A program made the position numbers and the translations under genes. The notes under the pieces were generated by a model. It searched no databases. It was given only the letters and a program-made list of their open reading frames with translations, and was not told the DNA's origin. From contig JAIROU010000307.1 in NCBI GenBank assembly GCA_031257375.1, positions 1-33,399 of the forward strand: DNA of 33,399 bases, given 5' to 3'. This DNA comes from Bifidobacteriaceae bacterium (lineage in GTDB: Bacteria > Actinomycetota > Actinomycetes > Actinomycetales > WQXJ01). Shown here piece by piece: positions 6,566 to 13,717 of this stretch (its first letter is position 1; every line of letters starts with the position of its first letter).

Positions 6566-7197
6566 CACCCATCCTCGGGCAGGCGCGCGACTATGCGCTG
6601 GTCCCGCGCGTAGGGGACAACCACAACCTTGCCGAAATCCCACATCTCGTCGAACGGCTCCCCGTAGCACACCACGATGGAAGGCCGAATCGCCCTGAAC
6701 ATCTCCCCGTAACCGCGCATAAACTCCCAAGGGACGTCGCGGCAACCCACAGTTGAGACCGACACCACAGAACCGATCTCTATACCCGCGAAGCAGAAAT
6801 CGAAGCTCTTCCCCCCGCTCCACGACACAGTTGGAATCACCGTCATGCCTTGAGCCTGCCAATAGGCGCCGCACCAACGGTTCCGGAACGTATTGACAAG
6901 TTGCAGCATCGCGGACGTGTCCATCCATAAGCTGAAGTCCGGTGACAGGACCTGGCGGTACGCGGCCAATTCCGCGAGGTGTCCTTCGGGAGCACTCCAT
7001 ACCTCGTCGAACTTGCCGTCATCCTCGTAGAAGTGGACGCTGGCCGCCGCGCCCTGGACGTCGTCAGTGACGGTGTTGCTGTACCGAATCAGCTGCAGGT
7101 CGTCTAAGGCCACAGCCTGCCTGCGGATCAAGGGCATGTCGTAGCGCCCCACCAACGGCAAGCCCTGTTCGAAATACCATTCGATCAGATGCGCCAT
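6565..7197 (-). CDS. DUF4417-family protein (left module, full length)
   Basis: The 210-residue protein matches the DUF4417 family. The conserved core runs from about residue 97: NTFRNRWCGAYWQ, VIPTVSWSGGKSFDFCF, VVSVSTVGC, FMRGYGEMFRAIRP and VVCYGEPF. The biochemical function of the family is not established; members occur in phages and mobile elements. The gene heads a module in which its TGA overlaps the ATG of the brnT-like gene and brnT in turn overlaps brnA, so the three were translated as one unit. A second, truncated copy of the same arrangement lies at 7521-8420 on the other strand. Confidence 0.8.
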   Translation of the reverse strand: MAHLIEWYFEQGLPLVGRYDMPLIRRQAVALDDLQLIRYSNTVTDDVQGAAASVHFYEDDGKFDEVWSAPEGHLAELAAYRQVLSPDFSLWMDTSAMLQLVNTFRNRWCGAYWQAQGMTVIPTVSWSGGKSFDFCFAGIEIGSVVSVSTVGCRDVPWEFMRGYGEMFRAIRPSIVVCYGEPFDEMWDFGKVVVVPYARDQRIVARLPEDG

Positions 7198-7479
7198 TCT
7201 TTGAGTCTACCGCCGTGGTGCCTCGTGTGGCGCGAGCGGGCTGGCCGACAGGGAGCCGCTGTTGTCGGCGCATCTCGTTGGGCGCGAGCGCGGTTGTCGT
7301 CTTGGGGGCCGGATACACCCATAGTGCCGAGAGCGGTCAAAGCGCCGCGCGCGGCAAACGTCTCGCTTTGCGGCTCTTGTGTTGCGCGCCCAGAATTCAG
7401 GCCGGGAGTATGGGGCAATCTACTCCATGACGGATTGCCGGGGCTTCGGGGTCGATGGGGGCATCTGACCTGGGCAAAC

Positions 7480-7519
7480 GAGCCGCCTTCGGGAATCGAA
7501 CCCGAGACCTATTCTTGGC
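7480..7519 (-). other. Attachment-site remnant B (tRNA-Thr 3' end)
   Basis: On the minus strand it carries GGTCTCGGGTTCGATTCCCG and AAGGCGGCTCG, the 3' portion of tRNA-Thr in the same orientation as sites A, C and D. The left flank (7389-7479) is a diverged copy of the left flank of A. To the right, within about 10 bases, begins the coding sequence of DUF4417 at its residue 97 equivalent. The site is therefore fused directly to a half gene. Confidence 0.65.
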
Positions 7520-7520
7520 G

Positions 7521-7868
7521 GCGGCGCTGCAGGTGGTCAACACGTTGCGCAACCGATGGTGTGGCGCGTACTGGCAGGCGAAAGGGCTGACCGTGATCCC
7601 GACTGTGTCGTGGGGCAGCGGCAAGAGCTTCGACTTCTGTTTCGCGGGAATTGAGCAGGGCGGTGTGGTGTCAGTCTCGACTGTCGGCTGCAAGGACGCG
7701 CGGAGGGAGTTCATGCGGGGGTACCAAGAGATGCTGCGGGCGGTAAGACCCGAAGCGGTGGTCTGCTACGGCGAGCCTTTCGAGGAGATGTTCGGGCAGA
7801 GCGAACTTGTCATCGTCCCGTACGTCCGCAACCAGCGGATCGCTACCCGTTTGCGAGGGGATGCCTAA
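7521..7868 (+). pseudogene. DUF4417 gene, 5' half missing (right module)
   Basis: From about 7527 the reading frame is colinear with residues 97-210 of the complete DUF4417 protein (NTLRNRWCGAYWQ, TVSWGSGKSFDFC, VVCYGEPF). The first half is gone and replaced by the tRNA-Thr fragment of site B. The ORF-track entry starting at 7455 reads through the tRNA fragment and is chimeric. The stop TAA overlaps the ATG of brnT (TAATG), preserving the coupling seen in the left module. Protein identity to the left copy is high enough that duplication within this locus, or import of a close relative, is likely. Confidence 0.8.
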
Positions 7869-8203
7869 TGGGCGGGCGGGGCGGCCTCCCGGGCGGGTGG
7901 CCTCAGCGAGTTTGGCCCGCCCCCGAGTTCGAGTACGACCCGCGCAAGAGCAAGCTGAACAAGTCCAAGCACGGCATCGATTTCGAGACGGCAAAGGATC
8001 TGTGGGACGATCCCTTGGGCTTCGATGTCGCTGCCGGCCACTGGTCAGAGGTGAGGTTTACCCGCCTTGCACGTCTCGGGGGCAAGGTGTACGCGGCAGT
8101 TTGGACGCCCAGGGGCGAGGTAATCAGGTTGATTTCGGTTCGCCGAGCGATTCAAGAGGAGGTGCATAGGTACCGTGGAGGGAATCGACGCACAGGAATT
8201 TGA
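7868..8203 (+). CDS. brnT: BrnT-family ribonuclease toxin (right module, intact)
   Basis: The 111-residue protein has the BrnT core: FEYDPRKSKLNKSKHGIDFE at about residues 21-40, a VYAAVWTPRGEVIRLISVRRA strand-helix near the C-terminus, and a basic tail. BrnT toxins are RelE-fold ribonucleases that halt translation and are neutralised by BrnA, which also represses the operon. A Gly-rich N-terminal extension of about 20 residues (MGGRGG) is unusual and is shared with the left copy, so it belongs to this subfamily. The start overlaps the upstream DUF4417 stop, and the end overlaps the brnA start by 29 bases. Confidence 0.85.
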   Translation: MGGRGGLPGGWPQRVWPAPEFEYDPRKSKLNKSKHGIDFETAKDLWDDPLGFDVAAGHWSEVRFTRLARLGGKVYAAVWTPRGEVIRLISVRRAIQEEVHRYRGGNRRTGI

Positions 8204-8420
8204 TCGTCTGTTCGATGAGGGCAGTCCCGAGGCCGTCAAGTATATGGATTTCGCAAATCCAATCGGTAGGCCGGAGAACCAGTTCATCAGTGTGGAGTTG
8301 TCGGCCGCGATGGTTGCCCTGATCGATGAGGTAGCGGACGCGGACGGCGTGGATCGGCAGACGGTCATAGAGCGCTGGCTGTTGGACAAGGCCGTTGCCT
8401 TGGACATGGAGCAGACCTGA
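8175..8420 (+). CDS. brnA: BrnA-like ribbon-helix-helix antitoxin (right module)
   Basis: The 81-residue product starts at a GTG inside the end of brnT. It has an acidic N-terminus (FDRLFDEGSPE) and an RHH segment (ISVELSAAMVALIDEVADA, then VIERWLLDKAVAL). It is the partner of the BrnT encoded just upstream; as in other brnTA operons, toxin precedes antitoxin. A purine-rich AGAGGAGG lies about 12 bases before the GTG. The protein is alignable along its whole length with the left-module BrnA, but the two have diverged enough that cross-neutralisation cannot be assumed. Confidence 0.85.
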   Translation: MEGIDAQEFDRLFDEGSPEAVKYMDFANPIGRPENQFISVELSAAMVALIDEVADADGVDRQTVIERWLLDKAVALDMEQT

Positions 8421-8539
8421 CCCGGGAACGACGCGACACCTGCTTGCGATCGCGACGACCGCGTTTGCCGTCGCGCGTTGAGTGGTCCAGCCTGCGACGC
8501 TGGTGCCGTCGCCTTGCGCAAGGCAGAAGCCATGTGTGG

Positions 8540-8575
8540 GAGCCGCCTTCGGGAATCGAACCCGAGACCTATTCT
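8540..8575 (-). other. Attachment-site remnant C (tRNA-Thr 3' end)
   Basis: The core is nearly identical to site B (GGGTTCGATTCCCGAAGGCGGCTC on the minus strand, quoted in part). On the right side it continues with GCGGTTGATTCGCTTCCAAC, shared with site A. About 130 bases further right is copy 3 of the GTGGGG double-box repeat. The 425-bp gap between brnA (ends 8420) and the next gene (8845) is filled by this site, its flank and the repeat. Confidence 0.65.
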
Positions 8576-8704
8576 TTGCGGTTGATTCGCTTCCAACAGT
8601 TTACGTGGGTTCGCGTCACCTTCCGTAAACTGCCATTGACCACGGACGATGCCGTGCCGGGGCTTTCGTTGTTTGCCGTCAGTTCGCGCAGGCTCGCGTC
8701 CATT

Positions 8705-8723
8705 CCGTGGGGTTTCCGTGGGG
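8705..8723 (+). repeat. Copy 3 of the GTGGGG double-box repeat
   Basis: CCGTGGGGTTTCCGTGGGG is identical to copy 1. It lies about 130 bases inside site C, a distance at which arm-type integrase-binding sites would be expected in an attP/attL half-site. The ATG used by the ORF track for the following gene lies inside this repeat, which argues against that start. Confidence 0.5.
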
Positions 8724-8844
8724 TTCGGGGCACCCGCGGACAGCGGGAAACGGGAAAATGAAGAGCGCCGCGGCCGTGAGGCCTGCGACGCTCTTCCCAA
8801 CCCCGTTGCCGGGGAATTGTGCTTCAACTGTAACCTGGGATGTG

Positions 8845-9639
8845 ATGTTGCCGCAACCAGAACCCAAGCTCGTGCCGGGGCTGCTGGCCATGGTGGCGCC
8901 AGAGCGCCTGCGGAAGTTCCGTCGAGCCGCCCCGGCAGGGGCGCACCGGGCGGCCCTCAGCATGTATCTGGTGGATGCCGAGTTGACCTCGTACTTCCAT
9001 GCGTTGCTGCGGATCGTTGAGGTGCTGTTGCGTGAGGCCATCCACCGGGCGATGCGCGATGCGTTCGGGACACCCAGGTGGTTCGCCGTTCCAAACGTGC
9101 GCGCGCTGCTCGATCCGCGAACCGTCACGGCCCTGGACGACGCGCAGCGAGGCGCCAACCCCAGTGTCCGCGGCACACCCGCCGCAGGCAGTGTCGTGGC
9201 GGGAATGATGTTCGGAACCTGGGTGAACCTCCTTGACACTGGCGCGCGCGGAAATTACGAAGCGGACTTGTGGCGTCCAGTCATTTCCGGGGTATTCCAG
9301 GCTGACCAGCCAACGGCGCCGCATCCGCGGGCTCAGGTTCACGCCCTGGCCAAACGTATGAACTGGGCCAGGAACCGCGTCAACCATTGCGAACCGGTCA
9401 TCTTCGGCTTCCCGCGCAAAGGCCAGATCACTGCCCAGGGTCTGCGGCTGCGGACAACGCCGCACCAACTGCTCGACGATGCCCGGACCTTATGCGGGTT
9501 CATCAGCCCGGAAACTGCGGCATGGCTCGCCGGTTGGCACCAGTTCGAGGACGTGTTGGCAACCCAGCAGGTAGCCGAAGCTTTGCGCTACATCGACCGC
9601 CAGCCCGGAATCGCCCTCCAAGGACGCCGCAGACAATGA
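8845..9639 (+). CDS. Abi-family protein with HEPN motif
   Basis: The 264-residue protein, counted from the ATG at 8845 (preceded by GGGA; GTG at 8842 is an alternative), resembles Abi_2-type abortive-infection proteins. The diagnostic segment is MNWARNRVNHCEP, an RX4H ribonuclease-type HEPN motif. An alpha-helical N-terminal part contains SYFHALLRIVEVLLREAIHRAM. Such proteins are thought to be RNases activated on phage infection. It has no obvious antitoxin next to it. It is the first gene right of site C, on the opposite strand to the large operon that converges on it; the 112 bases between the two stops contain nothing I recognise. Confidence 0.7.
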   Translation: MLPQPEPKLVPGLLAMVAPERLRKFRRAAPAGAHRAALSMYLVDAELTSYFHALLRIVEVLLREAIHRAMRDAFGTPRWFAVPNVRALLDPRTVTALDDAQRGANPSVRGTPAAGSVVAGMMFGTWVNLLDTGARGNYEADLWRPVISGVFQADQPTAPHPRAQVHALAKRMNWARNRVNHCEPVIFGFPRKGQITAQGLRLRTTPHQLLDDARTLCGFISPETAAWLAGWHQFEDVLATQQVAEALRYIDRQPGIALQGRRRQ

Positions 9640-9751
9640 CCGACCAATAGCGCGTGACCTGCGGGCCTGGCTCAGCGCCCTGAACGGCTTACGCAGTCCA
9701 CGACGGGAAGCAAACTCGGCAAGTTTAGCCCGGTGCGCGGGACCAAGACCC

Positions 9752-10924
9752 CTACTTGGCTGCGGCATGTCGCATGCGAAGCTCGGCTCGGTATTCCCGC
9801 CGGACCTGGTCGTAACGAGCGTCGTCAAGTGCCGCCAGGTAGCTCACGGCATCGCCCGACCAACTCGTGGTCTGCGAGCTCATGTGTCGCCAGGCATATC
9901 TGGGCTGGTCCCTTAGTCCTTCTTTCCAGCAAATCGCCTGGTAGTCGCGTGTAGTAAGGTGCCGTCCGTTTCGGCGTTGGTTGACTTTTGCCAGGAGTTC
10001 TGTGGCGCTGTGGGGATGGGTCTCATTGGGGTCGGTCTTCCTGATAGCAACTCTGCCATTGGCCGTCGGTACGACAGCCACGGCTAGGTCGGCACTCGTA
10101 ACCTTCTTGACTGACTGAAGGCTGATGTCATATACCATCGCCACCCTTGCCATATCGCTCCCCGAAGCTTCGGCTTCTGCCAAGAGCTTGCGCAAGTCCT
10201 CAACGAACTCTTGAGCCACAGCGACCATGCGGGCATTCTTGTCTACTCGCATGAAAGACACGGAGTCCGCCGGTGCCGTGGCGGCCAGCGGCAGCAGTTG
10301 CCAAGTGACGGAGTCCGCTAGGTCCTTCCCGAACCTGGCCAGCACGAAATCGCGGTAGTTCAGGACGTTCTGCTGCAGGAACGGGTAGATCAACGCGCCC
10401 AGCCCTTGCGCGTTGTAGAGGTGGATAGCGCGGTCGCGGAACTCGGTCAGCGCGCTGATGTTGGCAGTTAGGGCCGAGCCGTCAATCCGGTCCGGCCACA
10501 GCTTACTGTTGGTGACCCTGACCAAAGCATGCTGAAGCGACACCGATCGGTACTTTTCGCCGCGCTTCGTGCGATAGAAGAGGGACTTGCCAGCTTGTCG
10601 CAGGGCGGCCTTCAAGGCAAGCTCCCAGGCGTTGGTCAGCAGGATGGTCGTAAGGGGCCGCCGAAAAATTAACGTCGCGCGGCGCGCCCTGGGCGGGCGC
10701 CCGGCGGCGCCGCAGGCCGCGCCCACGTAGCCCAGCTACGAGGGCGGACCTGCGGCTTGCCGGCCATCCCGCCCAGAACCCGCCGCCACGACGTTAATTT
10801 TCCGGCGGCCCCTAACCTCTTCCCGGTAGGCGATCTGAGGCTTGTTGTAGATCTCAATCGCGGACAACATGGCAGAGAGTGAGTTTGCAACCAATCGCCT
10901 GCTCGACACATACGGGGCCGACAT
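9752..10924 (-). pseudogene. DUF3644 (HEPN-like) gene interrupted by a MITE
   Basis: The N-terminus MSAPYVSSRRLVANSL to NKPQIAYREEV lies right of the insertion and the remainder, from TTILLTNAWELALKAALRQ, lies left of it. Joining the two gives a continuous DUF3644-type protein of about 336 residues. The motif FRDRAIHLYN contains RX4HXY, the HEPN ribonuclease signature, so an RNase role is plausible. The insertion plus target duplication is 162 bp, so the frame is kept, but the MITE places a TAG in frame at 10738-10736. Only re-initiation inside the MITE could give the truncated ORF listed at 9752-10726. The start codon lies 15 bases after the methyltransferase stop, so this was the last gene of that operon. 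Confidence 0.8.
10654..10812. mobile_element. MITE, 159 bp, with long terminal inverted repeats
   Basis: The ends GGGGCCGCCGAAAAATTAAC (left) and the complement of GTTAATTTTCCGGCGGCCCC (right) match over about 24 bases with one mismatch. The flanks TAA at 10651-10653 and TAA at 10813-10815 fit a 3-bp target-site duplication. The interior is itself a long imperfect palindrome centred near CACGTAGCCCAGCTACGAG. It encodes no protein. The GGGG-leading ends recall Tn3-family termini but the target duplication is not five bases, so the parent transposon cannot be named. Confidence 0.85.
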
Positions 10925-10939
10925 AGCGCTCTCCTTCGA

Positions 10940-13717
10940 TCAGAACAGGGCTGGGTCGGATTGGTTGGTCAGTTTCGCGTACCGGCGCAAGAGGATACGT
11001 CTTCGGTCGTCGTTGGACGCGCCTTCGGGCACTCGGAACGCATCATCTATCACGGCGTCGACCGTGGCATGGGCTACGAGGACATCTCGCGGCTCGCGCC
11101 CGGCAGCGTAGAGGTCGGCAAGCGACATCTCATACCGCGTCTCATACCGCGTCCGTGCGTCAACGATGGCCCTGGCGCCCTCGATCAACGCCCCCCTTTG
11201 CCTCTCGGTCAGAGTTGGCAGCGGGAACGAGTTGTATGTGAAGGTATTGGAGAACCGCAGGTCGGACTTGATGCGCCCGCCGACGGCCCGCATCCACTGG
11301 ATGAACATCGTGGACGACAGCACGGCGAAGACGAAGCCATCAGGATCGGGAGTCATCGCGTTGGCGTCCCCGCAGATCACTTCTGGCCCAAACCTTGCCG
11401 CCAGGAAGAAGCGGCGGTTCTCACCGACGTGGCGCGGGATCGCCAGGTAGCTGGTCTCTGGTTGCCGCCGCTCGTCGAAGAGCCAGGCTGTCGCCGCCTT
11501 CTTGCGTGTAGGAGCTTTGGCACTGGCAGACCGGAAAGCCTTCACTGCGGAGACTCTGGAGGCGAGTAGCTGTGAACTCGCGATCTCTTCCGGAGTCGCG
11601 CTTTCCAGCCAAAGGCACCACCGGTTGATTCCGTGCAGGAGCTCCCGCGCGCCGACGAACCGGCGAACGAAGCGCCGGGCGATCGGATCTGCTTGTGCAG
11701 TGGCGAGCGATTCCCCGTCGAGGAAAAAGTTCCCATCGTCGGTCGGCTGGCTGCCTTTGGTGACTGTGGGGAGCCGCGCCCCGAGCGGGGCACCCGCACT
11801 GCTTATGTAGATCATCGGCGCGTCCGCGATCAGGTAGGCGTTGATCTGGGCGGCGTCTGTCCGGACCTGTTTGCCTTGGCCGTCTTCGCCATAGGTCCAG
11901 AGCACCGGTTTGGGTGTCGCGGATCTGTCGAAGCCGATGATTGAGACGTGCACAGCCGCCCCGTCTGCCGCCTCGGTCGCCCAGCGGAAAGAACGGTGGG
12001 CGAATCGGCAGCGCCACCCGTTTGCCGTTATGGGCCGCCACAGATATTCAGCGCCTTCGCCCGTGCAGATGGAGTTGGTGGAGACGAAGCCCCAGCGAGC
12101 CTTGTGATCGCCGTAGTAGTCGATCACCTTGGCGTACCAGCAGGTCACATAGTCTAAGTAGCCGTTGTAACGGGTGCCCCAGACGGTCTGAGCTTCAGCC
12201 TTCTGGGTTGCGGTCTTGGTGTATTGTCCGACGAAGGGCGGGTTGCCGACGATTATCACCTGGTCGGATGGGGGAACGATGGCCGCCCAGTCCTCGCGCA
12301 GGGCGTTGCCGTGGATGATGGTGGGGGCCAGTTTGATGGGGAGCCGGTGCGGAGCGGTGCCGAACTCTTCTTCCATTTGCTGGTTGGCCAGGTGGTCTAC
12401 CAGGAGCATGGCGGTCTCAGCGATGCGGGCGGGCCATTCCTCGATCTCTATGCCAAAGAAGTGGTCGATGGTGACGCAGACGTACTGGCTGACGTCAAGG
12501 ACGCCTTGGGCGAGGTTGCCCCTCTCGCTGTTGACCTTGCCGTCCGCCATGTCGAGGTTGCGGCGGTGAACCAGTGCCCGCAGTTCGATGGAGCGCAGTT
12601 CGCGGTAGGCGACCACCAGGAAGTTGCCGCAACCGCAGGCCGGGTCCATGACCCGGAGCGCCTTGAGGTCGTCTAACAGGCGGGTGAGCTGGCCCTTGTC
12701 GTGCTTCGCCCGCTCCAGCCGGTCTTCGAGTTCGTCCAGGAACAGCGGGCGCAGGGTGCGCAGGATGTTCGTCTCGGTGGTGTAGTGCTCGCCCATCTTG
12801 CGGCGGGCCTTCTTGTCCTTCACCGTCTGGAACATGGAACCGAAGATCGCCGGCGAGATAACAGACCAGTCGAAGTCGCAGGCGCCGAGCAGGGCAGCGC
12901 GGAAGCCTTCGCCTAGCTGCGGCAGGTCCAGCGGCTCGCTGAACAGGCCGCCGTTGATGTACGGCAGGCGGTGTAGCGGATGGCCATCATCAATGCCGCG
13001 TTCTGTCTCGGCCTGGTTGGCCAGCGCGAACACCTCAAGGAGTCCCGTATGCAGGTTTTCATCCGTGGTGTGCCGGTCGATGTATGCCTTGAAGATGTCG
13101 GAGCGGTTCTGGCCCCACATGGTGGTGTCGTCGCCGAACAGCAGGAACAGGAGCCGCGCCAGCAGCAGGGTGGCCTGGCCGCCTGTCACGCCGACGGTCT
13201 CCAGGTTCCCGTAGAGCGTGCCCATGAGCTTGGCGGCTTTGCTCGACTCGGATTCAATCTGGACGTCAAAGGCCTCCCGCATGCGCCCCAGCAGCGCGAC
13301 CAGCGTCGGCGGTTGCTTGATGTCGATCTCTATCGCCCCAAGCTTTTGTTCAAGGTCTTGGTTCCGCTCTCCCACCACATACCGGTGCACCATGAGCTTG
13401 GCGTTTATCCCGCCGGTCTGCGAGCGCCGGGGCCAGCGCCAGTCCTGGTAGCCGTCACCGCAGAAAATGAGCAGCCGCTCCTGGCTCTCCTTGCCGACCA
13501 CCGCGTCGATCTGCCGTTGGACTCTTCGGGGCGGCGCCTGGTCGCACACCCAGACCCGGAGACCCTTGTACGATGCCGCCGGGTCAAGCTTGTACGTGGT
13601 GCCCTCGGCCCAGACGGTGAGCGGTTCGCGATCCGGGTTGTTCCAGCCCAGTCGCTTGATGAAGAGCGAGCGGAAGCGGCCGGCGTCTACCAGTTCCAAG
13701 ATGCTGCCGCCGCTCAT
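10940..13717 (-). CDS. Large DNA adenine methyltransferase, MmeI-like, of a putative defence operon
   Basis: The 925-residue protein carries SAM-binding motif I as DPACGCGNF (about 358-366) and catalytic motif IV as NPPF (492-495), the N6-adenine type. Before them is the RRKMGEHYTTETNILR segment typical of MmeI-like enzymes, and after them IEIEEWPARIAETAMLL. A long C-terminal region should hold target recognition. The first 300 residues (with LIFCGDGYQDWRWPR) are not an obvious nuclease, since I see no clear PD-(D/E)XK signature. It probably marks self DNA for the helicase encoded immediately upstream, with which it overlaps by ATGA. A 12-bp tandem duplication near the C-terminus encodes RYETRYE. 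The nearest known analogues are the DISARM DrmMI and type IIG/ISP-like enzymes. Confidence 0.8.
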   Translation of the reverse strand: MSGGSILELVDAGRFRSLFIKRLGWNNPDREPLTVWAEGTTYKLDPAASYKGLRVWVCDQAPPRRVQRQIDAVVGKESQERLLIFCGDGYQDWRWPRRSQTGGINAKLMVHRYVVGERNQDLEQKLGAIEIDIKQPPTLVALLGRMREAFDVQIESESSKAAKLMGTLYGNLETVGVTGGQATLLLARLLFLLFGDDTTMWGQNRSDIFKAYIDRHTTDENLHTGLLEVFALANQAETERGIDDGHPLHRLPYINGGLFSEPLDLPQLGEGFRAALLGACDFDWSVISPAIFGSMFQTVKDKKARRKMGEHYTTETNILRTLRPLFLDELEDRLERAKHDKGQLTRLLDDLKALRVMDPACGCGNFLVVAYRELRSIELRALVHRRNLDMADGKVNSERGNLAQGVLDVSQYVCVTIDHFFGIEIEEWPARIAETAMLLVDHLANQQMEEEFGTAPHRLPIKLAPTIIHGNALREDWAAIVPPSDQVIIVGNPPFVGQYTKTATQKAEAQTVWGTRYNGYLDYVTCWYAKVIDYYGDHKARWGFVSTNSICTGEGAEYLWRPITANGWRCRFAHRSFRWATEAADGAAVHVSIIGFDRSATPKPVLWTYGEDGQGKQVRTDAAQINAYLIADAPMIYISSAGAPLGARLPTVTKGSQPTDDGNFFLDGESLATAQADPIARRFVRRFVGARELLHGINRWCLWLESATPEEIASSQLLASRVSAVKAFRSASAKAPTRKKAATAWLFDERRQPETSYLAIPRHVGENRRFFLAARFGPEVICGDANAMTPDPDGFVFAVLSSTMFIQWMRAVGGRIKSDLRFSNTFTYNSFPLPTLTERQRGALIEGARAIVDARTRYETRYEMSLADLYAAGREPRDVLVAHATVDAVIDDAFRVPEGASNDDRRRILLRRYAKLTNQSDPALF

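Noticed and set aside
6251-7000. 249-residue minus-strand ORF over the left brnT
   Set aside because: Only its short MGGRG segment corresponds to real protein (brnT start); the rest is in shadow frames of DUF4417 and brnT.
8045-8827. 260-residue minus-strand ORF across site C
   Set aside because: Antisense to brnT/brnA and reads through the tRNA fragment.
10651-10815. Tn3-family transposon remnant
   Set aside because: Ends begin with GGGG but the rest does not follow the 38-bp Tn3 pattern and the duplication is three, not five, bases; called a MITE of unknown family.
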